Shown here piece by piece: positions 26,306-34,849 of a DNA stretch of 64,000 nt (the first letter of the stretch is position 1; every line of letters begins with the position of its first letter). The stretch is from contig CAJPUR010000003.1 of NCBI GenBank assembly GCA_905381055.1, forward strand, positions 97,339-161,338, in the 5' to 3' direction. A program made the position numbers and the translations under genes. The DNA is from an uncultured Flavobacteriaceae bacterium. Lineage in GTDB: Bacteria > Bacteroidota > Bacteroidia > Flavobacteriales > Flavobacteriaceae. The notes under the pieces were generated by a model that saw nothing but the letters and a program-made list of their open reading frames with translations, made no database searches and was not told the DNA's origin.

Positions 26306-28570
26306 CTATCCTTTAATTTTTGACTTAAACTTTTCAAAATCTGAGGGAAGTTCAATTTTTGGCCAATTGTTATTAGATAAATTTATATCTGCCGTTTCCT
26401 CGTTGGGATCAATAGTTAAATTTTTAATTTCTTTCTCACTAACTAAAACTTTTTTGAATGAATCATCATTTTTTCTCCAAATTTCAGCAGGGTATTTTAT
26501 AATCTTTTTTGATCCATCAACATATGTTAATTCTAAAATTACAGGCATAACTAACCCCCCAGGTTTTTCAAATTCGACCTCATAAAAATAATTTGAAGGT
26601 TTTAATTTATTAAATTCTTCATTTAAAAAATTCTCATCAATAAATTTTTTAAGTGGTAAAGATTTCTCAATTGGATTTCCGTCTTTTAAATCAGGATTAA
26701 ATGATTCTTCATCCTCAGAAACCATAAAAACTAATGGTGATAATTCATTTTTAGTAATTCCATAACCATCAAAAATATCCTTAACTTTTTTACCTGGCTC
26801 TGAAGAAATATAGAATCTTTTAAAATTCTTTATTCCAATATCAACATAATCAGTTGAATAAAACCATCCTCTCCAAAACCAGTCCAAATCAACAGCAGAC
26901 GCATCCTCCATTGTTCTGAAAAAATCTTCAGGTGTGGGATGTTTAAACATCCACCTTTTAGAGAACGTTTTAAAAGCAAAATCAAAAAGTTCATTACCCA
27001 TTATAGTCTCTCTTAAAATATTTAAAGCCGTTGCAGGTTTTGCATAAGCATTTGGCCCCAATTGAAATACATTCTCAGGATTTGACATTATTGGAGCTAT
27101 ATATTTTTGATTACCAGACATGTATGGAATTATTCTGTTTGCAGGCCCTCTTCGTGACGGATATTCAGGATCAAACTCTTTTTCAGTGAGATACTGAAGA
27201 AATGTATCAATGCCTTCATCCATCCATCCCCACTGTCTCTCATCAGAATTTACTATCATAGGGAAAAAATTATGACCAATTTCATGAATTATGACACTAA
27301 TCATACCATATTTAACTCTATCAGAATAGGAACCATCTTTTTCTGGTCTTCCATAATTCCAACAAATCATAGGATACTCCATCCCTTGATTTTTCGCATG
27401 AACTGATACAGCTTTAGGATAAGGATAATCAAAAGTATATTTTGAAAAGGTTTTTAATGTTTGTGCAACGACTTTAGTGGAATATTCCTCCCACAAGGGA
27501 TTCCCTTCTTTTGGATATAAAGATGAGGCTACAATATTTTTACCATTTATAGGAACTATCATCATATCCCAAATAAATTTTCTAGATGAAGCAAAGGCAA
27601 AATCACGAACATTTTTTGCTATAAATTTCCATGTTTTCTTTTTATTTGAAATGTTTTTTTCCTTCATTACTACTTCCTCTTGATTAACAATTAATACTGG
27701 TTCATCTTGAGTATTCAAAGCCTTTTTATATCTGTTGAACTCGACTTTAGTCAAGACTTCTTTAGGATTTTGTAATTCTCCAGTCGCCTCCAAGATGTGA
27801 TCAGCAGGAACTGTAATATTTACTTTATAATCACCAAAATTTAAAGCAAATTCACCATTACCCCAAAATTGATGATTTTGCCAACCTTCTACATCATTAT
27901 AAACTGCAAGTCTAGGGAAAAACTGAGCTATAACATATGACTTATTACCATCCTCTGAAAAATATTCGTATCCAGATCTGCCCCTTTTTTTAACATGATT
28001 ATTTATTGAATAATTCCATTTAATTGAAAAGATATACTTATCACCACTTTTAATTGGGGATGAAGGATGAACCAACATCATTGTATTATTGACTACTTGT
28101 TTAAGATTTTTTCCATTTGAATCCTTAACATAATCAATATTGAATCCACCATCAAATGGTTTTAATAAAAGGTCATCTACAAAACTTTCAATTTGTTTTA
28201 ATTCGGAAATACTAGATGGATTTTTCTCCAAAGAAGGAGAATTATTTTTTCTAATATTTTGGTCAAGTTGAACCCACAAATATTCGAGATCATCAGGAGA
28301 GTTATTGTGATAAGTTATTATAGATTTACCATATAAAATATCATTTTCCTCATTTAATTCAATTTCCATATTATAGTCAACTTTCTGCTGATAATAATCT
28401 GGACCGGGAGCACCAGAAGCAGTCCTAAAATTATTTGGTGAAGAAAATTCTTCATATAATTGTTTGAATTTATTATCATTAAATTTACTCTCCGTATTAT
28501 TGGATTCTTTAGTTTGCCCAGATAAAAAATAAGCAATAAATAAAATAATTGAAAAAAATTTAATTTTCAT
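26306..28570 (-). CDS. M1 family zinc aminopeptidase-like exported protein
   Basis: 754 residues with an N-terminal signal peptide (MKIKFFSIILFIAYFLSGQ). It has a GMEYPMICW substrate-recognition segment in place of GAMEN, then the zinc motif HEIGHNFFP and the distal glutamate in GWMDEGIDTF. M1 peptidases release N-terminal residues from peptides; exported flavobacterial versions probably help feed on peptides. The start overlaps the end of the DUF6702 gene by 11 nt, so it is the third gene of an operon with the DUF6702 and carboxypeptidase-regulatory-like genes. Confidence 0.94.
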   Translation of the reverse strand: MKIKFFSIILFIAYFLSGQTKESNNTESKFNDNKFKQLYEEFSSPNNFRTASGAPGPDYYQQKVDYNMEIELNEENDILYGKSIITYHNNSPDDLEYLWVQLDQNIRKNNSPSLEKNPSSISELKQIESFVDDLLLKPFDGGFNIDYVKDSNGKNLKQVVNNTMMLVHPSSPIKSGDKYIFSIKWNYSINNHVKKRGRSGYEYFSEDGNKSYVIAQFFPRLAVYNDVEGWQNHQFWGNGEFALNFGDYKVNITVPADHILEATGELQNPKEVLTKVEFNRYKKALNTQDEPVLIVNQEEVVMKEKNISNKKKTWKFIAKNVRDFAFASSRKFIWDMMIVPINGKNIVASSLYPKEGNPLWEEYSTKVVAQTLKTFSKYTFDYPYPKAVSVHAKNQGMEYPMICWNYGRPEKDGSYSDRVKYGMISVIIHEIGHNFFPMIVNSDERQWGWMDEGIDTFLQYLTEKEFDPEYPSRRGPANRIIPYMSGNQKYIAPIMSNPENVFQLGPNAYAKPATALNILRETIMGNELFDFAFKTFSKRWMFKHPTPEDFFRTMEDASAVDLDWFWRGWFYSTDYVDIGIKNFKRFYISSEPGKKVKDIFDGYGITKNELSPLVFMVSEDEESFNPDLKDGNPIEKSLPLKKFIDENFLNEEFNKLKPSNYFYEVEFEKPGGLVMPVILELTYVDGSKKIIKYPAEIWRKNDDSFKKVLVSEKEIKNLTIDPNEETADINLSNNNWPKIELPSDFEKFKSKIKG

Positions 28571-29075
28571 TTAGAATTAATTTTTTGTTAATTGAAAAAA
28601 AAGGTTTTCTTAAAGTTAATAAATAACTTTGATTTTCATTTTCAGTTTTTAAATGTACTATATTTTTTTGATCATTAATATGATTCATTAAAATTGAATT
28701 TTTAATTTTAATTTTTTTGAAATTGGATTTTATTTGATATTCAAAATAAATTATTATTACATCATTTGAAAATTCAGTTCCAATAAATGATTGATTTTGC
28801 TTAATATCATCTAAAAAAATTACAAAATTTTCTTTTAAGTGTTCTCTTAAAAAGATATCAAATTTATCTTTTTGAAACTTATAAATCTGATTTTTATCCG
28901 ATTTAGATTTATATAAAGATTCTAAATCATCAATAAAAAATCTTGAAGTACATTGGAATTGATTGTCTTTTTTGGAATAAAAAACCTGTGTAGCACTTAT
29001 ATAATATGGATGATTAGAATTAATAATTATTAAACTATTAAATACTATAACTAAAATTTTAACTAAAATGATCAA
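28560..29075 (-). CDS. DUF6702 family protein
   Basis: 171 residues, exported (hydrophobic N-terminus, about 5-20), with the early HPYYISATQVFY motif that marks this flavobacterial family, followed by a beta-rich body (CTSRFFIDDLESLY and YFEYQIKS). The function is unknown. It is translationally coupled on both sides: its start overlaps the upstream gene by 4 nt and its end overlaps the M1 peptidase start. The conserved link to the M1 peptidase suggests an accessory role. Confidence 0.82.
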   Translation of the reverse strand: MIILVKILVIVFNSLIIINSNHPYYISATQVFYSKKDNQFQCTSRFFIDDLESLYKSKSDKNQIYKFQKDKFDIFLREHLKENFVIFLDDIKQNQSFIGTEFSNDVIIIYFEYQIKSNFKKIKIKNSILMNHINDQKNIVHLKTENENQSYLLTLRKPFFSINKKLILNEN

Positions 29076-29803
29076 AATTGTTTATTGTATAATTCAGCTT
29101 TTAAAATCAAATAATTTATTAGATGAAATTCTTGATTTTTACTCAACAATTTATTTTCATTAAAATCTGAATCAATAAATTTCAAAAAATCTAGAACTCT
29201 TTCACTAGGAATTTTAAGATCATCGATAAAAAAAGATTCGTCAAAAATAAATGGTAATACTTCACTAGGAATTAATTTAAAACTTTCTTCACCAATATAT
29301 TTTTTGTTTAATCTATTTGAAACGAATTTAGCTAAATTCACAAAATTTAGACCATTGTAAAATTTTCCTTCTCTAATAATTTCATTATCAATTTTAGTGG
29401 ATTTATCACTTAAATAATCAACTCTTTTAAACTCTTCTTCTTTAAGGTCTAAAAATTTTTCTTGATTTTCTGGACCAATTACAACTTCATCTAGAAAATT
29501 AACTTTTTCGTTTACCTCTACAACAATTCGATTATTTTTAAGATCCTCTTTAGAAATTATAACTGACTTAATTTTGTATTGTACAGATGAAAAAATTAAC
29601 TCGTCACCAAGTTTAACAAAAATTTCAAATTCACCATCACCATCTGTAATAGTATTAGTTTGAGCAGAATTGTTTATAACATTTGCGGAAATAACATTGT
29701 TATTTCTATATAAAAGTTTACCCCTAAGTAAAACCCTTTCCTGTTGAGTATATGAAAAGGATAAAAAAAACAAAGAAAACAAAGAAAACAATAAACGTTT
29801 CAT
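29072..29803 (-). CDS. Carboxypeptidase-like regulatory domain protein
   Basis: Exported protein of 243 residues with signal peptide MKRLLFSLFSLFFLSFSYTQ and a CarboxypepD_reg-like beta-sandwich (about 24-100: LLRGKLLYRNNNVISANVIN, TNTITDGDGEFEI, DELIFSSVQYK). Such domains occur in outer-membrane receptors and surface proteins. Nothing catalytic is visible. The ATG at 29803 is chosen because the longer frame to 29884 would run into the tRNA-Gly gene. First gene of the DUF6702/M1 operon. Confidence 0.85.
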   Translation of the reverse strand: MKRLLFSLFSLFFLSFSYTQQERVLLRGKLLYRNNNVISANVINNSAQTNTITDGDGEFEIFVKLGDELIFSSVQYKIKSVIISKEDLKNNRIVVEVNEKVNFLDEVVIGPENQEKFLDLKEEEFKRVDYLSDKSTKIDNEIIREGKFYNGLNFVNLAKFVSNRLNKKYIGEESFKLIPSEVLPFIFDESFFIDDLKIPSERVLDFLKFIDSDFNENKLLSKNQEFHLINYLILKAELYNKQF

Positions 29804-29826
29804 TTCTAGGTTAGATTTATTTTTAG

Positions 29827-29900
29827 AGCGGGAAACCGGGTTCGAACCGGCGACATTCAGCTTGGAAGGCTGACGCTCTACCAACTGAGCTACTCCCGCT
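29827..29900 (-). tRNA. tRNA-Gly (anticodon TCC)
   Basis: 74-nt cloverleaf. The acceptor AGCGGGA pairs with TCCCGCT, the D-arm is GCTCAGTTGGTAGAGC, the anticodon loop CTTCCAA gives TCC, and the T-arm is CCGGTTCGAACCCGG. CCA is not encoded. It lies 23 nt before the regulatory-domain gene on the same strand. Confidence 0.97.
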
Positions 29901-29917
29901 TTAGAAAGCTAATATAC

Positions 29918-29942
29918 TATTTCTAAAATATTTTTAGAAATA
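29918..29942. repeat. 25-nt perfect palindrome between tRNA-Gly and the GNAT operon
   Basis: TATTTCTAAAA / TTTTAGAAATA with a 3-nt centre, in the divergent spacer (29901-29978). Because neither neighbour ends here, an operator is more likely than a terminator, but AT-rich palindromes of this size can arise by chance. Confidence 0.4.
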
Positions 29943-29978
29943 AATCAATTTACTTAAAAAAATTGTAATTTAAAGTAA

Positions 29979-30425
29979 ATGAATAAACCCATAGAAATAC
30001 GAAAAATATCTTCAAAAATGACATTGAATTTGAGAAGAGAGGTTTTAAGAAACAACTCAATTAAATCAAGCTTGTGTCAATTTGAATGGGATAATCATGA
30101 TGAAAGTTTTCATTTAGGAGCATTTAATAACAAAAAAATTGTAGGTGTAATTTCAATTTTAAATACATCTAAAATAAAAGATAAAGTAAGAAGGTTAAGA
30201 GGGATGGCAGTTAAAAAAAATCATCAAAAAAATGGGATTGGATCAAAACTGATTTCAAAAGCGGAAGAAATATTATTGTCTAAAAATATTTCTTTAATTT
30301 GGTTAAAAGCTAGAGAAAAAGCGATAAACTTTTATTTAAAAAAAGGATATAAAAAAATTGGTGAACCATATGAAATTATTAATATTGGTTTGCACTTTTA
30401 TTGTGAAAAAAAATTAACAAAATGA
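29979..30425 (+). CDS. GNAT family N-acetyltransferase
   Basis: 148-residue acetyltransferase. The acetyl-CoA motif A is seen in RGMAVKKNHQKNGIGSKL (the Q/RxxGxG/A loop), and the C-terminal AREKAINFYLKKGYKKIGE is typical. The substrate is unknown. It is the first gene of a tight operon: its stop overlaps the start of the VanY-like gene by 4 nt. Confidence 0.9.
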   Translation: MNKPIEIRKISSKMTLNLRREVLRNNSIKSSLCQFEWDNHDESFHLGAFNNKKIVGVISILNTSKIKDKVRRLRGMAVKKNHQKNGIGSKLISKAEEILLSKNISLIWLKAREKAINFYLKKGYKKIGEPYEIINIGLHFYCEKKLTK

Positions 30426-31150
30426 AAAGATCTGAATTTATTCAATTATTTTTTAATTCAATTTTTTTATACTCTTTTAAATATCATGAAAAATTGGAAT
30501 ATAATATTGATAAAGAAATTTTAATTGGCAAAGGAAAACCAAATTTAGTTGGTAATGGTTATAAATTATTATCAGAAGTTTCTAAGGCATATTTAAAAAT
30601 GAAGGATGCAGCAAAAATTGATAATATAAACCTTAAAATAGTTTCAAGTTATAGAAGTTTTAACCATCAAAAAAAGATATGGAATAGAAAATTTAGTAAT
30701 TTCACAAACTCTGGTTTAAGTGGACAAAAAGCAATTAATAAGATCATCGAATATTCAACAGTTCCAGGCTCTTCAAGGCATCACTGGGGTACTGAAATAG
30801 ATATAATTGAAAATAACCACAATATTAAAGGTGATGTATTATTACCCAAATTATTTCATGATTCAGGACCTTTTGAGAAAATGAGAGTTTGGATGGAGGA
30901 AAATTCTGAAAAATATGGTTTTTATAAAGTATATACTAATGACAAATTCAGAAAAGGATTTTTATATGAACCTTGGCATTATAGCTATAAAAAAATTTCG
31001 ATCCCTTATTACAAAAATTATTTAAAAATAGATCTTTTAGAAATATTGAAAGAGGAAAAAGACTTATTAGGTAAAAAATATTTAAACAAATTTTTTATGA
31101 AAAAATATATAGATGAAAACATTAAAGGAATTTCAAAAAAATTAAAGTAA
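30422..31150 (+). CDS. M15 (VanY-type) D-alanyl-D-alanine carboxypeptidase family protein
   Basis: 242 residues. Zinc ligands of the LAS/VanY fold are seen in SSRHHWGTEIDI (His and Asp) and in EPWHYSY (second His), preceded by SYRSFNHQKKIW. The family removes the terminal D-Ala of peptidoglycan stem peptides. The N-terminus (EFIQLFFNSIFLYSF) is only weakly hydrophobic, so export is uncertain. It is coupled to the GNAT gene and is followed 11 nt later by the transferase gene. Confidence 0.9.
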   Translation: MKRSEFIQLFFNSIFLYSFKYHEKLEYNIDKEILIGKGKPNLVGNGYKLLSEVSKAYLKMKDAAKIDNINLKIVSSYRSFNHQKKIWNRKFSNFTNSGLSGQKAINKIIEYSTVPGSSRHHWGTEIDIIENNHNIKGDVLLPKLFHDSGPFEKMRVWMEENSEKYGFYKVYTNDKFRKGFLYEPWHYSYKKISIPYYKNYLKIDLLEILKEEKDLLGKKYLNKFFMKKYIDENIKGISKKLK

Positions 31151-31161
31151 TTTTTCTTAAA

Positions 31162-31758
31162 ATGAAACCTTTGTTAATTATTTTTTGCAAAAACCTAATT
31201 GAAGGATATGTTAAAACTCGAATTGCAAAATCTATAGGCAAAAAAAAGGCTTTACTTGTTTATAAAAAACTGATTGAAAAAACAAAAAAAGCAGTCATGT
31301 TAGTAAACTCACATAAAATTTTATATTACTCAAAATTTATAAATTTTAATGATGATTGGAGTGATTTTGTAAATGAGAAAAAAATACAAAAAGGAAATAA
31401 CTTGGGAGAAAAAATTAATAATGCATTTAAAGAAGGGTTTAAATCCAAGTTTTCCCCTGTAATTATTATTGGTTCTGATTTATGGGATATTAACCACATT
31501 GATATTAATTTTGCATTTAGCTCGTTAAACAAAAATGATTATGTCATTGGCCCTTCTATAGACGGAGGGTATTATTTAATTGGTATGAATAAAATTAATT
31601 CTAAATTATTTAAGAATAAGTCTTGGAGTAAACCTAGCTTACTTAAAGAAACCATAAGTGAATTAAAAAATAAAAAATTAAAATTATTAAAAACAAAAAA
31701 CGATATTGATACTATAGAAGATTTAAACTCTAATGAAACATTAAAAAAAATGTTATAA
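31162..31758 (+). CDS. TIGR04282-type (DUF2064) glycosyltransferase-like protein
   Basis: 198-residue CofC/GT-A-like transferase of the family named for arsenosugar biosynthesis (formerly rSAM/selenodomain-associated transferase 1). Motifs: IIFCKNLIEGYVKTRIA at the N-terminus, IIGSDLWDI as the DxD-like site and GPSIDGGYYLIGM. Its usual partner, a TIGR04283 transferase, is two genes downstream in the same operon. The real product is not known. Confidence 0.85.
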   Translation: MKPLLIIFCKNLIEGYVKTRIAKSIGKKKALLVYKKLIEKTKKAVMLVNSHKILYYSKFINFNDDWSDFVNEKKIQKGNNLGEKINNAFKEGFKSKFSPVIIIGSDLWDINHIDINFAFSSLNKNDYVIGPSIDGGYYLIGMNKINSKLFKNKSWSKPSLLKETISELKNKKLKLLKTKNDIDTIEDLNSNETLKKML

Positions 31759-31761
31759 AAA

Positions 31762-32487
31762 ATGAAATTATTCTTGTTAATATTTTTTAGTTCAATTCAA
31801 TTTATAAATTTTCAATCATATGGTGAAAACTCAAGATTAATTAAAAAAAATATTCATTATGTATGGGACATTCAATTAAAAAAGTTTGTCTCTAATGAAG
31901 GAGTAGTTAACTACAAAGATTGGAAAAATGAAATTGCAAATTTAGAAAGTTATATAGATAATCTTAAAAGATTTATACCAAATCAAAAATGGACCAAAAA
32001 TGAAATTTTATCATATTGGATTAATGCATATAATGCCTTAACAATTGATCTAATCATAAAAAACTATCCTGTCAAGAGTATAAAAAATATTGAAAAACCA
32101 TGGGATAAAAAAATTTTTACATTAAATAAGATTAGTTATTCTTTAAATGATATTGAGCATAAGATTCTAAGAAAAATGGACGAACCTAGAATTCATTTTG
32201 CAATTAATTGTGCTTCATTTTCATGCCCTAAACTTTTAAATGAAGCCTTTACATCGAATAGATTAGAAAAGCAATTAAAAACTGTAACAAATCATTTTAT
32301 CAATAATCAGGAAAAAAATAAAATCACAACTGGGGTTGCTAAAATATCAAAAATATTTAAATGGTTTTCAAGTGATTTTGGAACCAGAAAAGAATTAATT
32401 GAATTTATAAATATGTATTCAAGATTAAAAATTGACAATTCTACTAAAATTTATTTTTTACCATATGATTGGAAGTTAAATGAATAA
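31762..32487 (+). CDS. DUF547 domain-containing exported protein
   Basis: 241 residues with a signal peptide (MKLFLLIFFSSIQFINFQSYG) and the DUF547 core: SYWINAYNALTIDLIIKNYP, IHFAINCASFSCPKLLNEAF and a late FLPYDWKLN end. The function of DUF547 is unknown. It lies between the two transferase genes (3-nt gap before, 8-nt overlap after), an arrangement also seen in other flavobacterial arsenosugar-type clusters. Confidence 0.88.
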   Translation: MKLFLLIFFSSIQFINFQSYGENSRLIKKNIHYVWDIQLKKFVSNEGVVNYKDWKNEIANLESYIDNLKRFIPNQKWTKNEILSYWINAYNALTIDLIIKNYPVKSIKNIEKPWDKKIFTLNKISYSLNDIEHKILRKMDEPRIHFAINCASFSCPKLLNEAFTSNRLEKQLKTVTNHFINNQEKNKITTGVAKISKIFKWFSSDFGTRKELIEFINMYSRLKIDNSTKIYFLPYDWKLNE

Positions 32488-33172
32488 TAAATCTATTTCT
32501 ATAATTATCCCAGTCCTCAATGAAGAGAAAATAATAGAATCCTTTATTGAAAAATTATTAAAGAAAAGTTTTTATAAAAATGATATTATAGTTGTTGACG
32601 GAGGCAGTAAAGATTCAACAATAAAAATTTTAAAAAAATTTTCTGAATTAAGACTGCTTAAATCTGACAAGGGTAGAGCAATTCAAATGAACTATGGAGC
32701 ATTAAAAGCAAAAAAAGAAATTCTTTATTTTTTGCATTGTGATTCGATTCCTCCTAATAATTTTGACCAAATTATATATAATGAATATATAAAAGGGAGA
32801 GAAACTGGATGTTTTAGGATGATATTCAATGGGTCACACATTTTTTTGAAAGTTTCCTCTTATTTCACAAGATTTAACCATAAGATTTGTAGAGGTGGCG
32901 ATCAATCATTATATATTTCAAAAAATCTATTTACATCATTAAATGGCTTCAATGAGGAATATATATATTGTGAAGACATGGAATTTATAGACAGGATTTA
33001 TGACAATTCAAAGTTCAATGTGATTCAAAAAAATATAACTACATCAAATAGAAGATTTCTTGAAAACGGAACAATCAAACTTCAATTTCATTTTATCATA
33101 ATTCACACATTAAGAGTTTTTGGTTATTCAGCACTAAAAATAAAGAGTTACTATGAAAAATATGTAAAATGA
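32480..33172 (+). CDS. TIGR04283-type glycosyltransferase (family 2)
   Basis: 230-residue GT2 enzyme. SIIIPVLNEEKIIES opens the GT-A fold; VVDGGSKDST and FLHCDSIPP are the nucleotide and metal sites, and CEDMEFIDRI is the acceptor-side acidic motif. This family was first described as rSAM/selenodomain-associated transferase 2 and is now linked to arsenosugar biosynthesis. Last gene of the operon that starts at 29979. Confidence 0.88.
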   Translation: MNNKSISIIIPVLNEEKIIESFIEKLLKKSFYKNDIIVVDGGSKDSTIKILKKFSELRLLKSDKGRAIQMNYGALKAKKEILYFLHCDSIPPNNFDQIIYNEYIKGRETGCFRMIFNGSHIFLKVSSYFTRFNHKICRGGDQSLYISKNLFTSLNGFNEEYIYCEDMEFIDRIYDNSKFNVIQKNITTSNRRFLENGTIKLQFHFIIIHTLRVFGYSALKIKSYYEKYVK

Positions 33173-33188
33173 ATATTTAAAAAATCAA

Positions 33189-33923
33189 CTAAATCATTTT
33201 TAAAAAATTTATTTCTTTAGAATTTAAATACCTCCACCTACCTCTTGGAAGATCTTTTTTTGTTAAATGTGCAAAAACAACTCTATCACTATATCTTATT
33301 TGATAACCTAATTTATTAAAAACGTCCTTCAATAACTTATAATTTTCATTACGAGTTTTAATTCCAACTTTTCTCTTGGGTTCATCTTTAATATGGTTTA
33401 TTTCATCAACATTAAAATTTTTTATTTTATCAAAAACTTTTCCAGATTTAATAATGTCTAAATGAATTTTAGATATATTTTTATCCAACTCAACTTCAAT
33501 TATTTTATTGATTTTATGATTATTAGCATTTAATTTTTTTATCATAACCAAATCGTTTGTTAATAATAATAATCCAAGAGAAGTTCTATCCATTTTCACA
33601 ACTGGTTGGATTTTTTGATGTTTTTTAGAATTAATTAATTCCAAAACATTTTTTTTAAATTCTCCCTTTTTGTCTGAGGAAAAATAGCCTTTTGGTTTAT
33701 TTATTAATATATAGATTAAATTTTCAGAAATTATTTTCCTGTCATCACAAATAACATTATCATTTGGGCTTATTTTATATCCCATTTGAGTGATTAATTT
33801 TCCATTAACTTTAACTAATCCCATCATTATAAATTTATCCGCTTCCCTTCTTGAACAAAATCCGGAGTTAGAAATAAATTTATTTAGTCTAATCTTATCT
33901 TCGTCATTTTTTATTTTTTTCAT
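33189..33923 (-). CDS. Pseudouridine synthase, RsuA/RluB/E/F family (divergent)
   Basis: rRNA pseudouridine synthase of 244 residues: an S4 RNA-binding domain at the N-terminus (IRLNKFISNSGFCSRREADK) and the catalytic segment KMDRTSLGLLLLTND with the active-site Asp. The family's usual arginine-rich GRNRxVRRxF stretch is altered here to KTRNENYKLLKDVF, so the protein is divergent. The ending LTKKDLPRGRWRYLNSKEI matches flavobacterial homologues. Which rRNA uridine it modifies cannot be told. Confidence 0.85.
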   Translation of the reverse strand: MKKIKNDEDKIRLNKFISNSGFCSRREADKFIMMGLVKVNGKLITQMGYKISPNDNVICDDRKIISENLIYILINKPKGYFSSDKKGEFKKNVLELINSKKHQKIQPVVKMDRTSLGLLLLTNDLVMIKKLNANNHKINKIIEVELDKNISKIHLDIIKSGKVFDKIKNFNVDEINHIKDEPKRKVGIKTRNENYKLLKDVFNKLGYQIRYSDRVVFAHLTKKDLPRGRWRYLNSKEINFLKMI

Positions 33924-33943
33924 AAATACAACATAATAAATTT

Positions 33944-34849
33944 TTAAAAACTATCAATTATTTGAATTTTATAGTCCTTTAAATGTTTTCTTGTTTGACT
34001 AATATTTTCAGTGAAACCTAAAAAAAAACCACCTCCTCCAGATCCGCATAATTTTAAAAAAAATAAATCATTTTCAATACCAAACTCCCAATCCTTTAAA
34101 ATTTTTTTAGGAATCATTGGGATAAAGTTTCTAAGAACTACAGTTGAAAGTTTTTTAACATTTAAAAGAAGAGAAGAGAAATTTTCATTCAAAAGGCTAT
34201 CCACACATTTTTCACTATTTTTAATGAAATCTTTCTTGATAATTTGCTCAAATGAATTAATATTTATTCTTTTTAAAAATAAATTGACCATTAATTGAGT
34301 ATCCTTTTGAATTCCCGAATCAATAATAAAAATTGAAAAACTTTTTTTATTTTTTGAAATAGGCAAGGAAACTTTTTCAAAAGTATTTTCAGAATTAATT
34401 AAAATTGGGCAATTTAAATAACTTGTTAATGGATCAAACCCAGATGAATTACCATGAAAATGAGACTCCATTTCAATAAAAATATTTTTTAATTTATTTA
34501 AATCCTTATCTATTTCATTTTTTTTTACAAAATACTTTTTATAAAAAGCTGCAACCAAAGCACCACTGCTTCCAATTCCATAACCCTGTGGTATATTACT
34601 TTCAAAATAAAGATTGTTTTCAATATCAGTATTGATTTCCCGCCAATCAAATTCCGAATTTAATCTTTTATTTTTTTTTAAATATTCAGTAAATAATTTA
34701 ATTGATTTTCCTGAAGACTTATTGAACTTAGGTTTACTAGTAATCAATGATCCAAAATAGTTTTTATAGGGAATTATTAAACCACGAGCGCCAAGTAAAA
34801 CTCCATATTCTCCAAAAAGATTTATTTTAGAATAAAAATAATTTTTCAT
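33944..34849 (-). CDS. mvk: GHMP kinase, probable mevalonate kinase
   Basis: 301-residue GHMP-family kinase. The ATP loop is QGYGIGSSGALVAA, the N-terminus FGEYGVLLGARG resembles mevalonate kinases, and HGNSSGFDPLTSYLNCP is the substrate/catalytic segment. It overlaps diphosphomevalonate decarboxylase by 4 nt, which supports mevalonate-pathway function over the phosphomevalonate or galactose branches. Flavobacteria make isoprenoids through mevalonate. Confidence 0.85.
   Translation of the reverse strand: MKNYFYSKINLFGEYGVLLGARGLIIPYKNYFGSLITSKPKFNKSSGKSIKLFTEYLKKNKRLNSEFDWREINTDIENNLYFESNIPQGYGIGSSGALVAAFYKKYFVKKNEIDKDLNKLKNIFIEMESHFHGNSSGFDPLTSYLNCPILINSENTFEKVSLPISKNKKSFSIFIIDSGIQKDTQLMVNLFLKRININSFEQIIKKDFIKNSEKCVDSLLNENFSSLLLNVKKLSTVVLRNFIPMIPKKILKDWEFGIENDLFFLKLCGSGGGGFFLGFTENISQTRKHLKDYKIQIIDSF

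Noticed and set aside
29804..29884. N-terminal extension of the regulatory-domain protein
   Set aside because: It reads through the tRNA-Gly gene; the ATG at 29803 starts a clear signal peptide.
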